DNA from: Caldicellulosiruptor changbaiensis
GTDB taxonomy: Bacteria > Bacillota > Thermoanaerobacteria > Caldicellulosiruptorales > Caldicellulosiruptoraceae
Direction of reading: 5' to 3'
Length of the DNA: 64,000 bases
Assembly (NCBI RefSeq): GCF_003999255.1
Contig: NZ_CP034791.1
Span: forward strand, 2,396,501 to 2,460,500
Under the pieces are notes generated by a model, which saw nothing but the letters and a program-made list of their open reading frames with translations, was not told the origin of the DNA and did not search any database. Made by a program: the position numbers and the translations under genes. Positions 18,713-26,583 of the stretch are shown in pieces (the first letter of the stretch is position 1; every line of letters starts with the position of its first letter).

Positions 18713-19447
18713 TCAAGAGTTTTTATTTTTTAAAAAGTGCAAAAGTAAACTTTCATAATTGTCAAATTCAAAATAGCCATTTTCTCGCCAGTAGTTTACT
18801 TCAGCATCTTCAACTTCTCTCAACATCAAATTATCTTTCAAGGTTTTGAAATAGTCTTCCTGGAGGGGATGAACCTTTATCTTCATAGGATTTTCTAAAT
18901 ATTCACACAATTTTTGGGCTTTTTGGAAAATTTCTTCTTCAAAATTTGTTTCATCATCAACAACATTGGGGTAGTCACGTGTGTAGGCTATTGTTTCAAA
19001 AACATTTAAACCTAGTGCAAGCATTATTCTTTTCAAATAAAATGTAACCTCAATTAATGAATTACTACTTGCTGTTACTATTGGAATACCTATCTTGCCT
19101 AATAACTTGAATAAATGTAACCAATATGATATGCGATCAATAAAAACTTTTGTTTGAGCAGATACATTTGCAGCATACACAGGAGTTGCTATAATAATAA
19201 TATCAGATATTTCCATTGCATTTTTAATTAACAACATGTCGTCTTTCTCATCTAATAAGCATTTCCCTTGTTTAAAACAAGTAAGACATCCTTTACATTG
19301 ATTTATTCTAAATTTGTTAGTATCAAACACATTAATTTCAAACTTCGTATTTAAAATTGACTCCATATTTGTGAGTAGTTTTTTAGCAACATAAAGAGAA
19401 AATGAATCATTTCCTTTTGGGCTACCATTAAAAATAAACACTTTCAT
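18713..19447 (-). CDS. NAD(P)H-dependent FMN reductase / iron-sulfur flavoprotein-like enzyme of the RiPP locus
   Basis: A 244-residue flavodoxin-fold protein: FIFNGSPKGNDSFSLYVA binds the FMN phosphate, QCKGCLTCFKQGKC is the Cys-rich segment of iron-sulfur flavoproteins, and ATPVYAANVSAQTKVFIDR is the second FMN loop. Its ATG overlaps the LanM stop (ATGA), so it is translationally coupled to LanM and presumably takes part in the same pathway. A role in reducing dehydroalanine or dehydrobutyrine to D-residues is my inference. Known LanJ reductases belong to other families, so this would be a non-homologous solution. A role as electron donor to another protein is equally possible. Confidence 0.8.
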   Translation of the reverse strand: MKVFIFNGSPKGNDSFSLYVAKKLLTNMESILNTKFEINVFDTNKFRINQCKGCLTCFKQGKCLLDEKDDMLLIKNAMEISDIIIIATPVYAANVSAQTKVFIDRISYWLHLFKLLGKIGIPIVTASSNSLIEVTFYLKRIMLALGLNVFETIAYTRDYPNVVDDETNFEEEIFQKAQKLCEYLENPMKIKVHPLQEDYFKTLKDNLMLREVEDAEVNYWRENGYFEFDNYESLLLHFLKNKNS

Positions 19448-22400
19448 ACTTCTTCCTCCTTAGTAAAAAATGCAGGAAATACAAACTCCATAATTGGAAG
19501 AGCATCTTTATAACAAAGTCGAATAAATGTGTAACCAATTCCACTAATTCCATCTAACAAACCTAATGGCAAATATTGTGGAGTTGATCTTAGACTAAAT
19601 TTTCCCTTTCGTTTTTTTCTAAAAACTATATATTTAACTTTTTCTTCGATAATTTCCCTAATTGAATCTACATCAAAAATCTCAGAATATTTCAACAAAA
19701 GTTCAATATCTCCACTATTTCCTTTCAAAAGCTCATCTGTTTCTTTAATGGGCTTAATGTACTCATATATTAATCTTTTCACATACACTTTAAAATATTC
19801 CTTATTGAACTCGTTCGAGCAAATCTTCAAAATTACTAATAATAATTCGAAAAAGTTTTGGGAAATAACGAGTTTATCTGCTTGTTCCAAAAACTCTATA
19901 AAGTTATTCACAATATAATTAAAAGCAAATTTATTTTGGCATATATTTGCAACGTCTAATAAGAAGTCGACATAATGTATGTACTGTTTATTAGAGTATT
20001 TCTCTCGCTTGACCATTGTAAACAATGTGGGTTCGTCATATATAAAGGTGCTGTACATATCTTTATATTTCTTTAAAGGTTCAATATTATACTTATTTAT
20101 ACAGTATTTCAAAAAATTTAGTATTAAACTGCTTTGGATTGTTTTTTTATTTTTTAACAACCTCTTAAAAAACAATTCTACCAAGTGTAGTAATTCTTCT
20201 TTAATATTACTAAATATGCCTTTATAAATATTTGAAACCTCTAATAAAGATAATAAAATTGAAGCTTTATTTTCTACGCTCTTAATCTCCTCTTCCTGAT
20301 TTACTATATATATTCTTTTTTTTACATCTTTAAAGAGTTGATAAAACAATGTCTTTGTAATCTTCATATAATTCTCATTTGGAACAAGTAAAAAAGCATA
20401 ACTAAGAAACAGCATAATACCACTTAACCCATAAAATAAACTGCTTTCTAAAGGTAATATAACATTAGTCTTGTTGATTCTGTCAAAAATTAAACCATTC
20501 CATATGACTGATTTTTCTTTTGCTCCCCAAATAGCATTTTCTACTAAAATGTTTCCTATTTCCATTATTTCTTCTGTGAGAATTTCTTTTTGTAAAGTTA
20601 TGTTCTCTTCTATAGTAACACCCGCATTTTCACATAGGTTATTCCCCTTAATTTTCTCAATTTTTTCATCAAAATAATTCAATGACGCTTGCAAAATTGA
20701 TATTTGTTTGCCTATTGTCTCATTGTCTATACTTTTTATCCTTTCCTTTATTAAGTTAAATCCTGAATTAATAAAAAATCCCTCTATCTTTCTATTATGA
20801 CTGTCTTCTAATACATTATCATCTAATTTTCGATAAAAAACAGGAATATCAAAATTTATCAAATCCTCTATCTCACTTCTAATTGCAATTTTGCTTTTGT
20901 AATTTGCAACCCATAAATTAGCAAACAATCTTTCTAAATCTAAAAAATCTTGAGTATAACTAGGATGCGAATAGAAACTTAACATCTTATAATAATTATC
21001 TGTATTTTTCAATAATGTTCTACATCTTATATTGCCCTTGAAACTCTCCTCTACTTTATTTATAATTTCACTTTTATGGATTCTTGCAAATTCTAATACT
21101 GTCATAAATCCTTTTAAAACTTCCGGTACATATTTCCTAAAATCTACTTTTTCACCTCTCAGTTTTGGAATATTTTGTGCTTCTGAAATTTCTATTTCTG
21201 AATAATCAAATCTGATGTTATCAATGTCTTTTTCATTAAGTACTAATGTTTTATATGGTAATTTTTGGCCTCCTCCACTAAATGCACTAACGTCCACTCC
21301 TCTTCCTGTTTTGAAATCAACAAAACTTATACATGGAATTAAACCCGAAGATAAGATTGATTCATTTATTTCTTTTAAAGCAAAGTACCGCGCATCTCTA
21401 AATAACTCTTTTTGACAATTTTCCTGAGCCACAATTGTCTCCATATCAACTATTACAGGATACTCAGCATGGGCTATTAAATTTTCAAAATGTATATCAC
21501 TACCTTTAAGTAAATAAACAAATCCACATAACTGTCCAAATCTTCGATAATATCTCTCTAACTCTTCTTCATTGTTACATTCAACATAAAATATGTATTC
21601 TTCTATTGTGAAAGTTTCACCTTCATATAGGAGAGGTAATTTTAAATCCAACAATTTTTTTTCTTTTGTTTCACACCACTTAATAAACTCAACTACTGTT
21701 TTTTGTAAAGATGAATTTCGAGGCTTGTATAATATCGGTTTAGATTTTTCGAATATAACTATCAAAACCGCACTGCTTTCTTGATGAAAATCTCCCAATA
21801 TCTCTATACTAGTTATTCTATTGCTTTTTATTTCAAATCGTTTACTAATTTCTGTAAAATGTTTATCCAAATCATGTATAACTTTGCTGAAATATACCAA
21901 CCAGTTAAGTGTTTTTTGTGCCATAGTTCGACCTATTACAGGGTAATCGTTCATAAACTTGTATATTCCTTTATTATTGAGTAAATAATGAATGAATAAC
22001 TGAAATACATTTTTTTTATTTTTTATATTTTCACTATTATTTTCACGCCATAAGTAATACTCATAAATTAATGTCTTTATATATATATTTAGCAAGAAAT
22101 TATCTAAACTATGAGCAACTTTGTTCATAACCTCTTCATTCATGATAATATTTTCAAGAGTAATGCTTACACTCAAAAATTTTTCGCAAAACCATCTTGA
22201 AAAGAGTTTTGAAATTGCTAGATAACCATAATCCGTACTTTTTAAACTATTAAGACTATCCAATACTTCTTTCAAACACAAAAACCATTTTGCTTTTTCC
22301 ACCTTTTCTCTAACAACTTTCTTTTGCTTTTCAGAAAGAACAGCAAATGCTAAATTAAAATCTTCTAAACTGATTCCATATACATCAATCATATGAAAAA

Positions 22401-22554
22401 AATCTTCTATTGTTAAGGTCCCTCTTTTAAAAAGCCAATTTTCAAAATTTACTAGTTCAAAATTTTTAACTCCAATTTCTTTAAATAATTTTACTCTCTC
22501 TAAAATGTTTAATGATTTCACAAAAAAATCATCTGTAAAATAGAAATCCTGCAT
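19444..22554 (-). CDS. lanM: LanM-type class II lanthipeptide synthetase with degenerate cyclase domain
   Basis: 1036 residues. The N-terminal two thirds form a DUF4135 dehydratase that phosphorylates Ser/Thr and eliminates phosphate. All residues known to matter in CylM are found at matching spacing: D255 and H257 (GDFH), K277 (LYKPR), D353, H355 and N358 (SDIHFEN), D370 (VDMET), R512 and T518 (RTLLKNT). The C-terminal part keeps LanC landmarks (FYGLSGIMLFLSY, LLDGISGIGYTFIRL). Where LanM proteins have the zinc-binding Cys-His of CHG, this one has LLKGNSGD (L943, K944), and no W-C-x-G motif is found. It should therefore dehydrate but not cyclise by the usual zinc chemistry. The ATG follows AAAGGGTG. 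Confidence 0.93.
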   Translation of the reverse strand: MQDFYFTDDFFVKSLNILERVKLFKEIGVKNFELVNFENWLFKRGTLTIEDFFHMIDVYGISLEDFNLAFAVLSEKQKKVVREKVEKAKWFLCLKEVLDSLNSLKSTDYGYLAISKLFSRWFCEKFLSVSITLENIIMNEEVMNKVAHSLDNFLLNIYIKTLIYEYYLWRENNSENIKNKKNVFQLFIHYLLNNKGIYKFMNDYPVIGRTMAQKTLNWLVYFSKVIHDLDKHFTEISKRFEIKSNRITSIEILGDFHQESSAVLIVIFEKSKPILYKPRNSSLQKTVVEFIKWCETKEKKLLDLKLPLLYEGETFTIEEYIFYVECNNEEELERYYRRFGQLCGFVYLLKGSDIHFENLIAHAEYPVIVDMETIVAQENCQKELFRDARYFALKEINESILSSGLIPCISFVDFKTGRGVDVSAFSGGGQKLPYKTLVLNEKDIDNIRFDYSEIEISEAQNIPKLRGEKVDFRKYVPEVLKGFMTVLEFARIHKSEIINKVEESFKGNIRCRTLLKNTDNYYKMLSFYSHPSYTQDFLDLERLFANLWVANYKSKIAIRSEIEDLINFDIPVFYRKLDDNVLEDSHNRKIEGFFINSGFNLIKERIKSIDNETIGKQISILQASLNYFDEKIEKIKGNNLCENAGVTIEENITLQKEILTEEIMEIGNILVENAIWGAKEKSVIWNGLIFDRINKTNVILPLESSLFYGLSGIMLFLSYAFLLVPNENYMKITKTLFYQLFKDVKKRIYIVNQEEEIKSVENKASILLSLLEVSNIYKGIFSNIKEELLHLVELFFKRLLKNKKTIQSSLILNFLKYCINKYNIEPLKKYKDMYSTFIYDEPTLFTMVKREKYSNKQYIHYVDFLLDVANICQNKFAFNYIVNNFIEFLEQADKLVISQNFFELLLVILKICSNEFNKEYFKVYVKRLIYEYIKPIKETDELLKGNSGDIELLLKYSEIFDVDSIREIIEEKVKYIVFRKKRKGKFSLRSTPQYLPLGLLDGISGIGYTFIRLCYKDALPIMEFVFPAFFTKEEEV

Positions 22555-22587
22555 TTTCTACACCCTTTCTTGATAAATAACCTTAAC

Positions 22588-22776
22588 TTATTTTTTGGCT
22601 AACAATCCTATTACTACGCTTGCCAGGCCGCTAATAGTTCCACTAATTAAAAACCACTTTGCACATTCAAAAATATCACCTTTCTTGCTGTTTTCAACCA
22701 CTTTATACATTTCTTTTTCTTCTAATTCTTCAAAGGTTTTCCCCAAAATATTTTCAAATTGATTTTTATCTTTCAT
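22588..22776 (-). CDS. Small peptide of the RiPP locus, possible third precursor
   Basis: A 62-residue peptide with a class II leader-like start (ILGKTFEELEEKEMYKVVE) but no double-glycine. The second half is a hydrophobic, bacteriocin-like segment (WFLISGTISGLASVVIGLL) ending in AKK. It has a single Cys at residue 38, before the hydrophobic part. It has its own GGGAAGGTG ribosome binding site and lies between the M50 gene and lanM. It could be a precursor, an immunity peptide or a chaperone-like leader mimic. I favour precursor because of the leader similarity. Confidence 0.75.
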   Translation of the reverse strand: MKDKNQFENILGKTFEELEEKEMYKVVENSKKGDIFECAKWFLISGTISGLASVVIGLLAKK

Positions 22777-22791
22777 ATTTTCACCTTCCCA

Positions 22792-23883
22792 TTACATTGC
22801 TTGTAGTTTTAGCTTTTCCTCGACCATTTTAACAATTTTATTAGCTATATATTTGTGACTTACATTGTTTTGGATTTTTATTTCTTCATCTTTACATATC
22901 ATATAAACTACTTTATCATATAGAATATTAGTCTCAATTTTTTGTTCCTTTAAATACTTTCTTAACAGAATATATCTTTTTAAAAATTTATCAAAATTAT
23001 CATCGTGCTTACCTTGTAATGTTAAACTTGTCAAATAAGCTCCAATTAAATTACAAATCTGTATATAAGATTTTAGATTCATTTTTTGTGTAAGCATTTT
23101 ATTAGATAACTTTATAAAATTCGTAATTATTTCTAAACTTATATTATAAACAAAGTCTTCTAATAATCCTAACCCGTAAAGAAGTAAAATTTCTTCAATA
23201 ATCTTTGTCATAATCAGTGAATTAATATTTTCAACTTTTTGTTTTTCTCTTAATTTACACATTATCCTTTCTATTAAATACTTTTTTATCTCTTTTTTAT
23301 CCTCTTCATACTTTCTTTCATGCTCTGTAATTAAAATTTCTCTATAAAGTTCCCATTCAAGAAATAATTCATTTTTCTTTAATATGTAAAAAACAGCTAC
23401 TATATCCGGATATGTATTATAAAAATTATAGCCTCTATCAATATATACAACTACTTCCACTATCATTAATGCTATGGGATAAACTAATGCTATTAATAAA
23501 GACTTAAAAACACTATATCCCAAAATAAAATACAAAAGTAAAAAGTCCACAACAATTGAGACAATAATACCATTTAACAAAAGTAAAATAAATTTAATTT
23601 GTATTTTATAAAAATCTGTAACTTCTTCTTTTTCGATATTTGCAAAAGAACACTGACAATATCCTCCCACATAAAAACCTTTTTTCTTTTCAATACTTAT
23701 TTTTGTTGAGTTCAAATTTGAATTTCTAAATTTAATTACAAAATTCAGTATTCCTATTTCGTTCACAAAAACTTTGTTTCCCCACAAAATTTTTGCTCCT
23801 ATATAATGACCTATTTCATGAAATACTATTGTTGTAATATTTAAAACTATAAATAGAACAAATGCTTTTATAATAGTTAACAT
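22792..23883 (-). CDS. Membrane M50-type zinc protease of the RiPP locus
   Basis: A 363-residue membrane protein. The first helix carries the zinc motif FHEIGH (H22, E23, H26), a second hydrophobic block spans roughly residues 90-150, and YNTYPDI near residue 160 may supply the Asp ligand as in site-2 proteases. The C-terminal 200 residues are soluble, helical and Lys/Glu-rich, and I recognise no domain there. M50-like proteases occur in several RiPP loci, where they are thought to trim peptides or help with export or immunity. Here it may replace the lost C39 exporter for leader removal (inference). The ATG follows AAGGAG. Confidence 0.82.
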   Translation of the reverse strand: MLTIIKAFVLFIVLNITTIVFHEIGHYIGAKILWGNKVFVNEIGILNFVIKFRNSNLNSTKISIEKKKGFYVGGYCQCSFANIEKEEVTDFYKIQIKFILLLLNGIIVSIVVDFLLLYFILGYSVFKSLLIALVYPIALMIVEVVVYIDRGYNFYNTYPDIVAVFYILKKNELFLEWELYREILITEHERKYEEDKKEIKKYLIERIMCKLREKQKVENINSLIMTKIIEEILLLYGLGLLEDFVYNISLEIITNFIKLSNKMLTQKMNLKSYIQICNLIGAYLTSLTLQGKHDDNFDKFLKRYILLRKYLKEQKIETNILYDKVVYMICKDEEIKIQNNVSHKYIANKIVKMVEEKLKLQAM

Positions 23884-23912
23884 ATTCTCTATATCTCCTT
23901 TTTAAAAATCAC

Positions 23913-23989
23913 GGAAGAGGCTGTCTTTATTCTAATACTTAACGTTTTTTGTATAAAAATTTAATAATTTCATAAAGACAACCTCTTCC
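23913..23989 (-). terminator. Strong hairpin between precursor genes and enzymes (attenuator)
   Basis: Arms GGAAGAGGCTGTCTTTAT and ATAAAGACAACCTCTTCC (23913-23930 and 23972-23989) pair over 18 positions with one mismatch. On the minus strand GTGATTTTTAAAAAGG follows. Partial termination here would give more precursor mRNA than enzyme mRNA. Confidence 0.75.
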
Positions 23990-24051
23990 TCTATTACAAT
24001 TCAATTTAATTTATTATATTATCAAAAATAGCGGGAAAGTTTAATCTTTTA

Positions 24052-24264
24052 TTAATCTTCTTTCCTATGTTTCAAATGAACAGCATCACTCAATCCTTTA
24101 AGAGCACTAACACTCATACTCACCATCGCACTTGCAGCAAACCATGTTACAATTGGCAAAAATGCAATACCACCACATATGTTTTCCTGCTCTTGTTTAC
24201 TTATACTCTCAAAATTTTCTCCCAACAATACTTTTGCTCTTTCTTCATAAATTTGAAAACTCAT
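24052..24264 (-). CDS. Cysteine-free-core lanthipeptide-like precursor 1
   Basis: A 70-residue peptide with a classic double-glycine leader (NFESISKQEQENICGG). The 38-residue core begins IAFLPIVTW and contains one Thr and five Ser (ASAMVSMSVSA, LSDAV) but no Cys; the only Cys is just before GG in the leader. The C-terminus is basic (HLKHRKED). The ATG follows GGGAGG. It is one of two GG-leader genes ahead of the M50 and LanM genes. A peptide like this can be dehydrated but cannot form lanthionine. Confidence 0.85.
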   Translation of the reverse strand: MSFQIYEERAKVLLGENFESISKQEQENICGGIAFLPIVTWFAASAMVSMSVSALKGLSDAVHLKHRKED

Positions 24265-24323
24265 TTTAAATACCTCCCTAACTCCATATTTAATGACAAA
24301 GTATTAAATTATTCCTATTCATT

Positions 24324-24560
24324 TTACAATTCCCAACCCTTTTTGAAACTATAATAATAACTTACAGCAGCACTTACCGTTGCTCCTGCAGAAGCTGCAG
24401 TAATTTTTGGTAAATTGCTTTTTATAGCGCTGATTATTTGGCTCAAGTCTATATTTATATTTATATCAAGAAATATAAAGCCTCCTGCAATAGAATACTT
24501 CTCAATCTGCTCAATTTCTTCAAAAGTTGGTCCAACTAATGAAGACAAATTTTCTTTCAT
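24324..24560 (-). CDS. Cysteine-free lanthipeptide-like precursor 2
   Basis: The leader is class II LanA-like: SLVGPTFEEIEQIEKYSIAGG is its central part, split here as SLVGPTFEEIEQ and IEKYSIAGG. The core of about 50 residues starts FIFLDININ and is rich in Ser, Thr and Ala (ITAASAGATVSAAVSYYYS) without any Cys in the whole peptide. GTG 24569 overlaps the GAGGAGGTG ribosome binding site, so ATG 24560 (78 residues) is preferred. It is the first gene of the locus. Confidence 0.84.
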   Translation of the reverse strand: MKENLSSLVGPTFEEIEQIEKYSIAGGFIFLDININIDLSQIISAIKSNLPKITAASAGATVSAAVSYYYSFKKGWEL

Positions 24561-24606
24561 TCTTTTCACACCTCCTCATCTTTTTTTTTTTGATTTAATT
24601 ATCTAT

Positions 24607-24644
24607 CCCAACCCTCACAGCCGGCTGATGAAAGGGTTGTTGGG
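24607..24644. repeat. Inverted repeat in the leader of the RiPP operon
   Basis: CCCAACCCT (24607-24615) pairs with AGGGTTGTTGGG (24633-24644) with a 3-base bulge, and CAGCCGGCTG in the loop is itself a palindrome. It lies between the IS110 end and precursor 2, followed by a run of 12 A on the minus strand, so it may be a leader terminator or an operator. Confidence 0.55.
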
Positions 24645-24837
24645 AGTTAAAATAAAATTGTGTCTGGTATATAATAGAATCAAAAAGACAAACGGTATAA
24701 TGTCAAGGGGGTTTTTTAAAAAATTTTTTTAGATAATTAGGGCAAAAAAGACAATAAAATACCGAGCCGCTCAGCATGGAAAAATTTAACTGGCAGCTTG
24801 TTTGGGAAAGATTATTAAATTAAAAAATTGGGACTAA

Positions 24838-26083
24838 CTAAGTATTGTAAACATCACCTCTTTCTTGATATATTTGACCTTTGCTGAGCATGGCAAAGAT
24901 CAAAGGAATTAAGCGTCTTGCGGTTAGGACGAGGGCACGTTTATGCTGATGCTTGGTAACCTCTGAGAACTTCTTGTTGTAGAAGGCTTTGTAGCGTACT
25001 GTGTGCACCCTTACACAGTTAGCAGCTTCAACAAGATAGTATCTCAGGTATTGGTTACCACACTTAGCTAATGAGACATCTTGGGCATTGAAGTTGCCTG
25101 ATTGGTACTGAGTCCAAACAAGGCCAGAATACTTTGCCAAAGCAGCTTCATTTTTGAAGCGCTTGATATCACCGATTTCAGCGATGATGCCGGCTGCAAG
25201 AACATCTCCTATGCCAGGGACGGTTGTTAATGTTTGAGAGAAAGCTTTAAGAAGTTTTGAGATTTCTTTGTCGAGTTTTTTAAGTTGTTCTTGCATAAAT
25301 CTAATGTTTTCAAGGGTCATAGACAAAGCTAAGTCATTTGCCTCAGCCAACAGAGGATGTAATCTGTATGAACGCTTGAGCCTCGGTTTTAAGTATTTCA
25401 GCGATTTTATTGACATCTGAGAGTCTATTGTTGCCGTTATCGGATACGAATTTAATTAAGTCTTCTAAAGGCATAGAAGCGATATCATCAGGTGTAAAGT
25501 TTTCGATGATAGCACAAGAAGCTTTACCGAAGATATCTGAAAATGGACAGTCTTGAGAATAAGTAGAGAATTTAAGGTATATGAGATTGAGAGCTCTGTT
25601 TTTTTCGCGAGTTAGATTGTGAACAAGATGATAGCGCATTCTGGTAAGGCGTTGTAGTGCAGCATATTTAAAATCAGGCAAAGGTGTTGGGTTGAGTTTG
25701 CTGAACCTGACACATTCAGCGATGATAATTGCATCGATGCTATCTGTTTTAGGCAAGAAAGTGTAGATTTTTTTGAAGCCTTTGACTATGCTTGGGTTGA
25801 GAACATAAAAAGTTGGTTTATATGGCAGCAGTTCAGATGAAGAAGCAAGATACAAGTGCAGATGCCAAGCGTAATGTGAAGTTGCTTCCATGCCAAACTT
25901 AATACAGGATAGATTATACTGGCTGAGGCAGTCAATAACTCTTTTGATTAATTCGTTAGCGCCTTCTTGATCATTAGGCAAGGAAAAAGGTTTTTTAATC
26001 AAGTGATTACCGGCATCATCGATGAAGAAGATAGAATTTGACTGACTACTGATATCAATGCCCACGATTAAAGTATTTGGCAA
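24838..26083 (-). pseudogene. IS110 transposase, two overlapping frames (copy 1)
   Basis: Frame one (26083-25343) carries the DEDD RuvC-like part (VGIDISSQSNS, KFGMEATSHYAWH, KTDSIDA). Frame two (25416-24838) carries the Tnp20 part (TVPGIGDVLAAGIIAEIGD, SGLVWTQYQSGNF, catalytic-Ser region). Removing one T in the GCGTTCATAC segment joins them as EAQA-SYRLHPLLAEAND, which is how intact IS110 proteins read. Either a shared ancestral frameshift or a +1 recoding event explains this. The site is not an obvious slippery run. Confidence 0.88.
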
Positions 26084-26138
26084 TTTGAAGACCTCCTTTT
26101 TGCAAGTAGTGGTAAGAAAAAGTGTTAAGCCCTTTATC

Positions 26139-26284
26139 CTTGGGGATTACATGTAATGCAGCCTCGCCGATATTAGAGCTACGGAGCAGTTTACAGGGTG
26201 CACACATCTGATATGCTCAAATCAGATGTGGTAACCTGACCGTGCACAGCAAACGAGTAAACATTACTCATGTAATCCTTTGGG
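26139..26284 (-). ncRNA. Candidate bridge RNA of IS110 copy 1
   Basis: Mirror of 57560-57705 (see that entry): an outer 10-bp stem GGATTACATG/CATGTAATCC encloses a 10-bp hairpin CACATCTGAT/ATCAGATGTG and a GTGCAC/GTGCAC pairing. It lies just upstream of the transposase, where the IS110 subgroup encodes its bridge RNA. Confidence 0.6.
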
Positions 26285-26583
26285 GTTCAGTCTTTCGCAA
26301 GCTGTGGCGTGCAGATGTCAAAGCACGTCCAGCAGGAGGTGTTCAAAATATATCCAAATAAACTAAATCAGGCTTAAACTTTTTCTGATTTTAGTTTACC
26401 AAAGATAAAGGGCAAATTTAAACTGTAGCAGTCAATTTTAATATTCAATTTTTGAGAAATGAGTGTTTTAAGAAAGGTGCATTATCAAAATGAATTTCCA
26501 GTAATCAATTGGTACTGATAATTAAATGTACCAATTGAGATATGAAGTTTTAAGTGATTTGATAATCATATTATACGAGGAGG

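Larger units (their letters stand above)
24685..26579 (-). mobile_element. IS110-family element, copy 1
   Basis: 1895 bp that reappear, inverted, at 57265-59159 with the same length and, wherever I compared, the same sequence. Flanks differ abruptly outside these points, which defines the mobile unit. It has no terminal inverted repeats, as expected for IS110. It contains the frameshifted transposase, a 500-base 5' non-coding part with a structured segment, and a 150-base 3' end. It sits directly upstream of the RiPP precursors and abuts a headless IS256. Confidence 0.9.

Noticed and set aside
20471-21984. Plus-strand open frames opposite lanM
   Set aside because: They are shadows in AT-rich DNA, rich in Phe/Ser/Ile, without start signals.
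24685-24731. TTGACA at the IS110 end as an outward promoter for the RiPP genes
   Set aside because: No -10 box lies at a proper distance (16-19 bases) on the minus strand, so an outward hybrid promoter is not supported.
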